Source: Macrocystis pyrifera
Taxonomy: Eukaryota > Sar > Phaeophyceae > Laminariales > Laminariaceae
NCBI GenBank assembly: GCA_031763025.1
Contig: JASSKH010000007.1
Coordinates: forward strand, 6,897,930 to 6,961,929
Reading direction: 5' to 3'
Length of the DNA stretch: 64,000 nt
The notes under the pieces were generated by a model. That model searched no databases and was not told the DNA's origin. It was given only the letters and a program-made list of their open reading frames with translations. The position numbers were made by a program, and so were the translations under genes. This document shows, one piece after another, positions 1-12,300 of this stretch; positions within the stretch are counted from its first letter, which is position 1, and each line of letters opens with the position of its first letter.

Positions 1-872
1 CTGCTGTGCCGTGAATCCACTGTAATACACCACCTTGCCCCGATATATAGGGACCACGTTTATACTAATATTAAATAAATCAGTTATTATATTCAGGGAC
101 ACAGCAGTGGTACCAGGCATTCCTTGTGTACTCGAAGTAGAATACCGCATTATAATCAAGATCAAAACGAGGAGGGTTGACTGAATGTTCAGCAAAAAGT
201 CTGACTGCGGCACCACTACGTACAGGCGGTATAGGTCAGCTATCACCATGCCGTGCGCAATGGAGGCAGGCGGCAATAAATCAGACCAGTAGCAGGCCCT
301 TGATCACTCCAGGCTAGGTGCACGAGGACAAGTCTCGGTCACCATGATCAGTCAGTCAGTCTATGGAAAGAGAGCATGTTGCAGCCGGGCTGCCAGGTCG
401 CTCTCCAGAGTACCGAGTACCAGAGGGGCCCTTTCTCTCTCTCAAATGCAGAGCATTCCAATCATCCCTTACCTCCAGCGGCACGGCCTCCACCTCCAGT
501 GAAACCTCTTCCTTGCGAAGTGCGTACATTATTATTTTGCGGGGTTGCAGCAGCACCGTGCGCTGAATATATTGGGTATAGCGTTTCGACGCGAGGAGGC
601 GCAAGAGCCGCAGTCGGCAAGAAAATATACCCGATGGGCCGCCGGAGTTCATTTTGGGAAACACAAAGGAGGCGTTTTCTCACAGAAAGTTCTCTTTTTT
701 ATTTTTATTTTTTTGTTTTTCTTAAAGTCACTGGGAATTATTCTTATTTTCGGTTCTTCGCGTTTCATCTATCGTAGAACTCGAGATTGGTTTCTCTCTC
801 GCCCTCTCCGCTCACACACACACACTGCTTTCTTCGCGAGACAGGTCAACGAACGAAAGTAAAGCACCAGGT
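1..872. other. upstream region of the KH gene, no gene seen
   Basis: No exon with credible splice sites is visible. The stretch contains one TACCAGG-like motif near 110, a CT-rich leader (790-835) with a short CA run, and T-rich DNA around 690-720 ahead of the start codon at 873. It probably holds the promoter and 5' UTR of the KH-domain gene, but no TATA box or initiator can be assigned with confidence. Confidence 0.4.
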
Positions 873-1227
873 ATGCCAGCACAGGTTGCACAAGCAGACC
901 ACCTTCTCGACGGCCAGGGGTCGTCGCCACTACAGCAGCAGAAGGAGCAGCAGGAGCAGTTCCAGAAGCATCACCAGCAGCAGCAGGAGCAGGAGGAGCA
1001 GCACCAGGAGAAGGAGGAGGAGGAGGAAGAGGAGGAGCAGGAGGAGGAGGAGGATGCGGTGCTTGCAGCAGCAGCATCAGATCAGGAGGATCAGGATGAT
1101 GATCCGCAGCAGCATCAGCTAGAAGGCAACGGCACGCAGCAGGATGGCGAAAGCATGACATCAACAGCAGCGCCGGTAGAGGAGACGGATGCTCACGGCA
1201 ACGACAGCAAGCAAAACTTTGGCCAAG
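873..1227 (+). CDS. KH gene exon 1, Gln/Glu-rich N-terminus
   Basis: The ATG at 873 opens a 118-codon exon that ends one base into a codon at a GTAGGA donor; the two bases of exon 2 complete a valine. The encoded segment is low-complexity (Q, E, H) and ends in an acidic Ser/Thr-rich stretch, so it is probably disordered. An upstream start cannot be excluded, but this is the first ATG in this frame after the T-rich leader. Confidence 0.7.
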
Positions 1228-4200
1228 GTAGGAAACGCTCACATGCCATTATAACAGAAAGGCAGTAGTAAACTGCTGCTGCTGAAGTGCACAACGTACT
1301 GCTGTAGTCAGTGCCTGCCTGCGGTGGTGGTGACCTCGATCCTTGGAAGGCAAGGCAAGGTTTCTTTCTTCAGCACACTGCTTGCTCAGTCCGTTTTTCA
1401 CAGCACCAGTTTACCGCTTGCTTGCTTCTACAAGCTACCAGTAGCACATCCTCCTCGCCTGGCCCTTCGCCCGCGGGCCAAAGGGCGTGCCTCCTGTCTG
1501 CCTCCTGGTCTGCCTTCTGCCGGTCGCGTCGAGCAAGCGAGTGGATGATCCTGTCTCGTTGGAAATTGGGAATTGCGGATCGGTTTTTCGTTGGAAATTG
1601 AGTATAATAATATTAATAGTACTGGTGTGATGACGTACATACGTGTCGTGCTCGTATATCCAAAATAAAAAAAATACCAGTATAAAACGGGTCGTAAATA
1701 ACGGTCGTGTCTACAAACAAGAACCTCCCCAAGAGCGACAGCAGGTCGGCTGCGCCCGGCCCAAGCACCACCGCACTCTTGCCACGGCACGTTGCTGGAG
1801 ATAACGGCGAGAGCACTATCACCTGCTGCTTGCTGCTGTTTCTCGCCGAGAAGGGGCGATGATGTAAAGGAGGATCCGATCCGAGAAGAGAAGTCAGATC
1901 ATTTCGTTTTTTTCCTTCACGATATATTGGCTTCCGTTTTTTCAAGTTTCGCAGCGCGTATTGCATACTCTTATACCTGGTATTTGCGTGCTACATGGCG
2001 ATAATAATATAGTCTCTGCCGCTGCTGCAAGCAGCAGCAGCAACAACAACAGTTCGTTCTTTTATCCCAACTCTCGCCAAAAAATATCCAAGTGCGGCAG
2101 TTACAGCTGTATAGTTTCAACGTCGCTTTCCAATAAATATCTCGATCTCACAGCTATTTTTAATAGCTTATAATAGCTGTTGTTTTTCCTTTTCATAAAA
2201 ATATGTGGGTGCTTGCTCGCGAAGCCGCGAGGATGTTATTTCTTCTTCGCTAAAAAGCTCTCTGTGCGCGGCATTTATCTGCGTCAGTCGAGCTTACCGA
2301 GACTGTTTTGCTCGTCCGCAGTAGTTGTATACCTGGTGCAGAGAACACCGCGGAATAGAGCTTACGTGCGATACGTAGGACAGCGCAACACTTTTTTTTA
2401 TACATACCAGCATACTTCAGTCGCATAGACTTAAAAAAGTTTTTTTTTCGTTCGGAAAAAAGTCTAATTTCCACTGAAATCTTCTCTTAATTTTTTTCGT
2501 CGGCCAAGCCGTCGTTTCTTTATCCAAGCAACTGCTATGGTAGTACCGGAATTAGTGCCAACGTCATATAGGAACAATTCCTATTACCCATCCATCAGGT
2601 ATTTTGCTGTGAATAACGTTTATTATGTTATTGTCAACCCTGGCTGAAAGATGGAAGTCTATATATAGCCACAGGCGGGACGAAATCAATGTTAACCATT
2701 ATTGTTTTGTTGGTATACCCCGTCCCGCGCCCGGACGGCATAATAGCTCGAGTGCCTGGCCAGAGACAATAATTCCGTTTTATACTATTACGGGGGTCCA
2801 TAGTTAACAGGACCAAATTTTGTTAGTAAAAATAGGTAAATATATAGGTTTTTATGTATACCATAGGTCCTATTAACTACGTACCCCCGTAATAGTATAC
2901 TGCCACTATTAGTGCTCATGTGCGGCAGTACGAGTGAAGTGTCCGATAAGAGGGAATGCTGCTGCTGGTGCTGCCGCTGTTGCGCTACTGCTGCATTACG
3001 GTGTGTTATATCTCTGTGTCGTAGTCTGTGACCACAGAGCTCGTATATTTCTAGGGTGAAGAATCAGCACGGACACTGGGCTTGCTGGATGTCGACGAGT
3101 AGAAGAACGGTTTAATGTGAAGAACACACCACACACACACACCACTCACAATGGTGATCCATTCATTGGTTGTGTTGTATGAAACAGCTTCTTCTGGCTA
3201 CATATTGGATCGATGAGCGGCGGAGGGGAGGGGACACGACGGTCGGCGACGAAAACAAAAATGAAACTTGGGGCGAGACACGTCGTAGTAAAGCGTGCAA
3301 TGTTGCTGATTTACCTGTTACCACCCACCACCCACCAGGTGTACACGCGTACTCGTATATTTCTATGTTCATACAGCAAATATCGCATCACAAATACAAG
3401 AATGATATAAGCGCCAGGTATAATGCAGCTGCAAGGTTATTTATAACGCGATATATTTGGTATATACAAGTATATTATGTATGTATGTGAAATATACGAG
3501 TCGGGTGTTCGATTTTTTTACGTATTATTCTTTCCTTTCAGTTTTTTGAAGGCCGCATCATAACATGGAACAGACTCATTCGATTCACACATAGTACCAG
3601 GTAATTTCTCATCGTCTAAATAATATAGCACCTGCCTGTGCTCGCCTGTGATTATTAAAGTTCGATGGTTTCGATCTATTGAGTCCGCAGCAATCAACCC
3701 TTCGATAGACAGCTCTAAGTCGCCTGCAATCAGTCTCCTAGCGTGGCGCTGCCCAACGCGATTCGAAAAGCGGAGATCACTGCTCTATCCGAGTCGATTC
3801 AGCTGGCCGCGGGCCTCGGCCCCGCGCCAACGTGTGGTAAAATAAATGTTGCCATGACCTCAACCCGGCATTTTCTCAGAATTTTCTCTGATTTCTCGAA
3901 TTGTGACCATTGTGCTTATTTATTTATTCTATTTGTGAAGATGCGGCAATACAACCAGTTTACAATACACGAATTAATGTAACTACGCAATAATTGCGAC
4001 AGCCCCGCCGAACCGACATCAGTCGCTGCCCACCGCACGTTTGACCCACCCAATCCACTGATCCTTGGTGGGCGGGCCTCACTTATTAGCCTTACGTAGT
4101 AGCGCAGCCACGACGACGTTCTACAACACCCCGGGCAGTTTCATTATCGAGTGCACCCACCCCCACCCCCCCGCTCGCACACAGCCCCCCTCCCTCTGCC

Positions 4201-6292
4201 ACCGCGATGTCGTATAAAGTTGAGGTTAACTTCCTTCGTCCCCCGCGCCCGCCGGCCACCCCATCCTCTGGCCGTGTCGGCCTAGAACTCCTTCCTCCAT
4301 TGTCTTGCGGAGGTACTGGGACTGGTCTCGACCGTTGCGTAAACAACATCGCCGCCCTCGACGCTGCCAAACCGTTGCGCATACGGAGGACAAGAAGGCA
4401 AAAGCAGAAAGAATGAGGCGCGAGCGATCCGCCCCCCCCCCCCCCCCGCGCTTAACCTTTCTCCCCGCGCCGTTTAGCTTCACGAGCCTGACGTGACCTT
4501 CCCCCCCCCCAGCCCCCCCCCCCCCCCCTCCCTTTCTCTCCCCTTCTGCCTTCGTTCCGTTTGTTTTGTCTCTCGGTGCTTGATTGCTGTCCACTTCGCG
4601 CAGTTCCGGAATCGGCCGTGAAGTTCCTCGTACCCAGCTACCTTGCGGGGATATTGATCGGCAAAAAAGGCGCCACGATTAAGGACGTGAGTATCATATA
4701 ATATATTTTACATGCGCACTACCTGGTACGTGTGCTACCCGGTACCCGGTACGCAAAGAGACAACTTTGAGCGATAGCAGTGTCGCCAAAGTGTGTGCGA
4801 GAGGCATAGATAAAAACGCGCGATGCTTGTGGCGGGGCTCGAACGCACGCATGCACCGCCCCGCCCGCGCTCCCTGAATCGTCATGGACGAACGACACCC
4901 ACTGGTCTCTCTCTCTCTCTCCACCATCCACCACCCGCCGCTACCATGACCTACCCCACACATCATGACGCCATGATCTCGAATCTCTACCTATCACCGG
5001 TCTCGAGTTTCAGACTTGAAGAGTTTCGGTTCATGTTTTCTCGTGCGACCACTTTCTCCGCTTGAGTTTAGTCTTTTGCGCGAGCCATTCATGGCCCAGA
5101 GCAATCAATGCCTGTACCGTACCGCACACGATTCCATCTTCCGCCCGAGCGAGAACAGTTACTACCAGACGCAGGTTGACCGAGGGCGTCTGCTTGCCTC
5201 TTTTACCGCCCCGCGGAGGGTCTATGGTAATACCACTACGGCCGTACATGATATTGAGTACACCCTCACTGCACGATTTCTCGCTGTACTCGAGAAAGCG
5301 TCGCGCGTGTCAACGCTTTTGACGGAACCACCCCCCTCAACCATTGTGTGCAAAAAAACAAACGGGCTGCTACCGTTCGTTCTCCGAGCCGTTGATCCGT
5401 ACTGTTCGTCGTCCTTACCGTTGGTGGTACCGTTGATGGCCAACCCGTCAAACGAAACGCACTGACTGGTTGCGTACCGCATGGTCTACAGTTATTTATA
5501 CCGCTGTCGTTTTCTTTGTGGTTCTACTCTAGAAAGTGCGTGTGCATGCACATGAGCAGCCAGTCCATGCCTCGATGCGTTGATGGCGGTTCCGCGGGAT
5601 ACAGGCGGAGGGGGGGCCTCATGACGGCCGCTGCACGTGTAAACATATGCCCCCTCTGCGCCAAAAGTAGGAGGCCATCTACATCCCATGTCTGTAGAGA
5701 GGCCCTCAGCTTGCTTATTTATCCAAAACCAATCGATCTCAAACCTCTGTTCTCACTCGGCATCGCTCGCGTGTCTGACAACAAGGCAGAGCAGCTTCTC
5801 CTCCTCCTTCTCCTCCTCCTCCTCCTCCTCCTCCCCCTCCTGCTGCTTGTGATTTCCTGACCAATGTTCTCCTCTGATCGGTCTCCTCCCTTGTCCATTA
5901 ATTTTAGTCCCCGCCCTCGACTCGATTATTAAAAAATAAAAACAGATCCAGCTCAAGTCTTCGTGTGTCGTTCGAATCGCGACAAGCGGGATGTACTTTC
6001 CCGGGACGATGGAGAGGGCGGTGCTCGTGGCGGGAGGGAGCGAGGGAGTCAAGGTGGGGGAATGTTGTTTGTTGTGCATGGTGCTGGTGGGGGGTGTTTT
6101 TTGGCGACCGCTGGCCAAATTACAGCGTAATTACTGCATCTTTACACGTTGCAAACGGAACTCTTTCCCGTTGCTTGTGTCCATAGCGCAGGAAGAGGAA
6201 GGTGGCGAGAAGAAAGGAAGGGGGGGGGGTCGAAGGGGAATCACATAGAGAGTGGAACAGCGAGAGAAACACAGAGAGAGAGAGAGGGAGAG

Positions 6293-6340
<48 letters not shown>

Positions 6341-9300
6341 GAGAGAGGGAGAGACAGAGGACAGAGACAGAGAGAGCAAAAACAGAGAAGGAGGCAGAGA
6401 GAGACAGAGAGAGATCCAAAGTTTTCATGAACGTGACTATGTACTCACCTACACGACGGCGCTCCTCTGTGTGTGTTTTTTCCCTATATTCCCCCTGTTT
6501 CTTGTTGTTCCAGAAAGCGTGCAGCCTCATCCTCCACACCATCCACGTCCCGAACAACAACGTATCGGGTTGCGCTCAGCTCGTCAGCCAGGAAAAGGCG
6601 GACACCATTGAGCTGACCCAGGTACATCATCAGTAACGGGAAGAACAGCAGCAGAGAACGTATCATATCCACGGGATGTCCTCCTCCACGCTTCAGGGAC
6701 CGTTGTGTCGCATGATACCAAGCGCAGTACATTTATTACTCGAGAAACGACATTTCGTGCACGCGCAGTTTTCTGATTTGTTCTGCAATTTTTTTTCATT
6801 TCAGGCCGAACTTTTTAATGTGATCCGCGAGAGTCCAGAGTTTTCGGAACAAGGCCCGCTAAACGTTCGCGGGGCCACATGTACGACTACTTGCACGGCC
6901 TTGGCCGTGCGTAGATGTTTTTTGATTCGCACCGAGTGTTATTCGGTATCCATGCCTTATCGTGGCATGCACAGGAGGTAGGTGGTGTTGGATACCGAAC
7001 GATAATACGATATCGATATGATACCGAACGATAAATACGATACCGATACGTACGATACTGGAGGAAATACGCATACAGACGTGACCCTGTCGCCCTGAAG
7101 GCTGTTCGCTTCATGTCATACATTTGCCTTACATTCTACAAGAAAAAAACATGTGATCAACTGGTACTACTGCTGTAGTCCATCGATATACCTGGTATAC
7201 AATATATATATATATATTTGGTTATACTTGCGTATTCCGTTTCAGCGAAAAATGTTATGTGGTGGGGTTATAGCCGGTGCACTGGCAATAAAGAATGACA
7301 GGAAATATCCAGGAAGTGTTCGACAGGTCGGTAATTTCAGTAGTATTTCAAAATGAGCCGTTTTTTTTTTTTTATCTGACCCCCGGCATATCGCCAAAAT
7401 GATTGAAATAAATGGTACCTGACCCTGTCAATAAAATCTACCAGGTACTATGCTACAACAGTAACTATTTCTGCTGAAGACTAGCCGTAGAACCCTAACT
7501 CATCGCTTAAGAAATTTCTCGGAAAGAAGAATAATGAGGCGTTTGCGTGTACCATCAACCATTTCGTCGAAACTGGGCCGAGTCACTGCTTTATATTTAT
7601 ACTTAATTTAAAAAAAAATTAGCCCGTATATGGGGCATCTTGAACAGGCAGTTGAACAACAATGCGAGTGAGTGCAGTTGCCACCGTTCCCTTATGTCCA
7701 TCGATTCACTTCTCCTGTACTCTCCGAGTGTATCATGAAGTAGTACTACTAGTAGTCTAGGCAACGGATACCTCACCGTTCATCTATCATCCGACGCTTG
7801 TACGTGGTTGAGGGCCACTTCTCTGCATGATACGGATAAACTGCCTGGCACAGAGCAACAACAGCAGTGGTGGCGTGCATTTAGGATTTACAGGCAGTGT
7901 GACTGCACTCCCGCTGTGGGCACAAAACACTTGCATCTACACTCAGAACTTGGTGCATGTACACTGCAGCACCATGATGACGGTCCAGAGTAAATAGGAC
8001 CCACGGTACGCACAAAAAACCTATATACTTGCCTATTTTTACTAACAATATTGGGTCCTATTTACTATGACCCCCCGTTAATATTATACAGCGCTTTTAG
8101 AACTGCAGTCAGTCCCGTTTTAGGGACAAAGTACTTGGAATTTGACTGCTTTGTCACCAAAACGGTTATGCAGTCTCAAAAGGGCCAAGTAAGACCACCC
8201 CGCGACAACGCCATATACATACATACGTACTATTAATATTAACAACTGTCATTTATCTAATATACTACCTGGTAGTAGGTCTTCTATTTTGAAACTGACC
8301 TTACTTACTGGTTCCAGAACTACTTTTTTTTCGTGACGAGCCGGTTTTACCTCGCGGTCTCATCTCCCGAAAAATCTTATTACCCCAACCCGATCCACTA
8401 ATCTTAATAATGTATGGGTTTATTACAGTAGTTGTTGTCGTCGTCGCGTGCACAGACTGTAGTCTACGACAACCCTACAAGTAGTGGTATAGTGGTGTCG
8501 AATAAGTTGTAAGCTCTACTGTTTTTTTTTTTTTTTTTTTTTTTTCTTCCATCACTTTTACTTTCCAGCCCACTCGTAGGAGGTTTTACCCTCGACGATC
8601 TTCTGGACAAGCCGTGGTCACAGGTGTCGTCCCTTCTCCCCCCCGGTACGTGCCTTTATTTTTTGTCGCGCATAGGGTTCAGCATTCCCACTGCTCGTCG
8701 ATTTTCATCGAATGTAGCCAACTCACGCTTTCGCGCTTTCCCCTTGTCAATTTTTCATGCGAGAAAAAAGTCCCTACGAGTATGAGCATGCACTCGGTGA
8801 GACTTGAACCCACGAAATTGATCTTGACAGGCACGCGGACCACCTACCAAGCCACCGGGAACGCCGGACCATACACATCAACAGTAGTAACAGTAGTAAT
8901 ACTACAATATTTAATACGGTTTTGGCAACAAGCGCGGGCACCTTTCAACCATGTGTGTTTCCCCACGTATTTATTTTTTCTCATTTGTTTCGTCACTTCG
9001 TTCGACCTCTAAACACCTCCTCCTGGCACGGAGAGCCGCAAGACCGGCCATGACACACGACACTTGTTAGCTATTACGGGGGGACCGTAGTTAATAGGAC
9101 TTACGGTACACACAAAATCCTACACATTTACTTATTTTTGCTAACAATACTTCGTCCTATTTACTGTGGTCCCCCGTAGTAAATGCTTGTGCAACAACAC
9201 CCGAAAGAAAAATGCGCCCTTTGATGCGACAAGTGTGACAAGTTAAAACGATGTTGCCTCAATTTTGAAAGTTCGAGATAGCTGTGACGCCACGGGCTGC

Positions 9301-12300
9301 TACTATTAATAGTACTAGTCGTGACAGCAGCAACAGCAGCAGAGGTACGAGTACCAGGTACTTCTTTCTTACTCCCGTGGCCCATGACAGGTGTGGCGCA
9401 TTCAACAGCACGCAACCACGCGCGAAGTACGCCCCCCCCGCTTCGTTTCCCCCGCTTTTATCCATCCGTTCCATGGAACATACGAAGCTACCGATTATTG
9501 AACGGCATGTGACAGATTGTCCGACCCTTTCAAACCATGCCTCTGCTAAAAAAAAAAAAAAAAAAAACGCGCTACTGCTGTCTGTTGTTGTCATCTTTGT
9601 CCCACCCGCTCCCCCCTCCCGCAGCGTATGCTCATCCCACTCACGGCCGGCGGGTTGGTGATCGGGCGCAAGGGGGCCAACATCTCCGCGCTCCTCGAGG
9701 CCTCGGGCGCAAAGGTGACCCTCGGACAGAAGGCCGAGATCAGGGTGCACGAGAGGATGGTCACGGTGCAGGGTAAACTGACGGCGGCGAACAAGGTGAG
9801 AGAGGCTAGGCCAGGCCAGGCCAGGCCAGGCCAGGCCAAGCCAGGCCAGGCCGGTTCGGCAACTATTATTCATGGATGCTGTGTCGTTGTCGCGTGAATC
9901 AACCCTTTTGGGCGTGCAGTCCCGTTACGGGGACAAATTACTTGAAATCAGAATGGTTTTGTCCCCAAGGCGGAGCTGCAGTCCTAAATACTTGGGGGTG
10001 TGACGTACAAGTGAGTAACGTGTTTACTGCTGTCCACTGCGCCGCAGAGACAATGTGCTCGAAATATGTAGTCTCTTGACTCCCGAGCCGGTGGCGGTCC
10101 CCAAACGGGTGGGTGCACTCTCTAGACGGGGGAGAGGGGGTTAACCGCTTGGTTTGTGTGACAAAACTACTTGGAATTGGATCAGAGGATAGTTTGAATT
10201 TTCGTTCTTGCAGTTGTGTTTGGAAGTTACAGTAGCAAATTCGGGTGTTCTGCGCTAGCTTGGAGGAGACCATGGGACCCAACATGGACCCAACCATGGA
10301 CAACCACAGTATGTTCCATGGAGCAATCCACGGAAAAAATGTGCCATGGATTGTACCGTGGTGCAGTCCATGGGTCCATGGTTTGTACCATCGCACCAGG
10401 GATAAACTAGGTGGTGAAAATTGGGTGGTCAGGCCGTTTCCTATGCGGTTCGATTTTTGAGCTTCAGATTTTGACCCGATGGCATTTTCAGATATGAACT
10501 TGGCAAATCGAAAGAGTCTTCCTATGCGCAAAAATAAGATTTATTGTGCGTGTAGAGATCGAGCAAACGCCGAGACCAACTGCTGTTATTGTGGTTTGGC
10601 GCCGCGAAGAGACGCTCTGGGTGCGCTACCCTGCGCGTAGGACCCAAGCGTCCGAGCCCACGCTGACTGCCTCTGGTCTGGCGGCGAAGAGACGTGGCGA
10701 GTGCGCTAGAGCCAACCTGTCTTGGTATTTTGTGTTTCATTTTGTGACCGACTGCTGCTGCTGCTGCTGCTGCTGCTGTACAGCAGTGTAGTCTACGAAT
10801 ACGTATCCACGGAGAGGCGCTGCCGAGTGCGCTTCTCTTGGTCTTTAGGGCCCGAGCCCGCGCCAGCCGACTCTAGTCTGGCCACGGAGGGACGCGCCTT
10901 CCGCGCGTCGGGCGCGAAGCAACGTCGCTATACAGCTGTATCCCCATCCAACTCATCGATCGTTTTGCTGCTGTTTGCTGTCGTGGATAACATGTTGAAT
11001 TTAAAGAGCATGCCATTTTTCGGTTTGAAAAATCTGATAACCCAGGTCGTCGGATTTTGGGCCAAATTGGGTCACCGGATTTTCAAATCGATTTTTTTTC
11101 CGGTCGGATTTGGCATATTTGGACTCTGCATGAGCAGGGTCAATTCATTTTTGAGATCGAAAAATACAAGTATGAAGCTCGAAATCGAACCGCATAGGAA
11201 ACAGCCTGAAATGTTTCGCGCTGGTGAAACACCTTGAAAAAACGGCCATGTGCGGATCCTTAAATGTTCGGGTCTAATTTCGCGCATTTTTTTTTTTTTT
11301 TTTTGTTGGTCTGTTGTACTCGTATTACGGGGGTCCATACTTAACAGGACCAAATATTGTTAGTAAAAATACCTAAAGTATGTGTGCCATAGGTCCTGTT
11401 AACTATGGACCCCCGTAATAGACGTTTTCTTTTGGGTTGTTCTAGTCGCAGGCGCACTATTTTTTTTGTGTGTCTTTTTAGTCGCCTTTGCGACAATGTA
11501 TTTTCGAGTTTCTGTGTGGCTTTTTTGTTGTTGCGGAATTGACTTCAAGCTATGGGTTGAACCATGGATTTGTTTATGGGCCGTCCAAGTAATGTACTAA
11601 CTGTAGATCGTTGAGAGATTATTGCCTCGACGTTTGCGCACGCACCAATACAGCAGTTTTTCTTTTTCAGTGCTGAAATTAGTCAACGGCACACATTCCC
11701 TTCCCTGCCGAACGTGAAACACATTTTGAGCCTGGCGTCGCGTGCGGTGTGACGCGGATTTCGTTTTTTAACGGAGCGTCGTTGCCCGCGGGGTGTGCAA
11801 GACTCCTAGCTGGGGCTGATGATGCGCAAGATGTATGTACCTTGAAATGACCGGACTGGGGCATACCTCCGCGGCGTCGGTTTCACCTACAGTGCCTACC
11901 CAGCTAGTGAGTGGAATACGCAGTTATCGCCGTCCTGCTGCGCCATACCGTTTAGTGCGGTTAGTTCGAGGCAATGGTAAAATAAGGGAACCTGTTGGAT
12001 ATATAGCACTATAAATACCTGCTAAAAACCCTCTGCCAGAGCTGGCTGAGTTGCTCAGTGGCTTATCCTCTGTTCACGAACACAATTGAGTACCTTGGGG
12101 CTCGAAACGGTCTCCCGCCGATAACACTCTTCGGGGTTGATCAATCCCCTGGTAGCACCGGCGCAAAGGAACGCTAGATATGTTCACGCTAGGGCTAAAT
12201 ATACATCAGGTACATCTGTATGTGAAGAGAGCTACGCCGTTCGCCGTAATGGCGGGGCACTCAACGACCTTCGCTAACACACCCGTTTCGACGTTTATTT

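Larger units (their letters stand above)
1228..4603 (+). other. KH gene intron 1
   Basis: 3.4 kb without other coding signal. It carries a MITE A copy (2785-2895), a LINE-tail copy (2991-3145), two TACCWGGTA motifs (1974, 3595) and, near its 3' end, C runs at 4432-4447 and 4501-4528. The C-rich segment lies 80-170 nt before the exon 2 acceptor. Confidence 0.6.
6978..8568 (+). other. KH gene intron 5
   Basis: No exon is seen apart from the flanking ones. The intron contains a 7000-7055 stretch of GATACCGA-type short repeats, TACCWGGTA motifs (7189, 7439, 8266), a MITE A copy (7977-8084), a MITE B copy (8091-8186) and a 25-nt T run before the exon 6 acceptor. Confidence 0.6.

Noticed and set aside
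6131-6560. Proline/Ser/Leu-rich minus-strand ORFs over the G44 tract
   Set aside because: Translation of homopolymer and GA-repeat DNA antisense to a KH intron.
8793-8875. Functional tRNA gene on the minus strand
   Set aside because: A- and B-box and T arm are present but acceptor and D stems do not pair.
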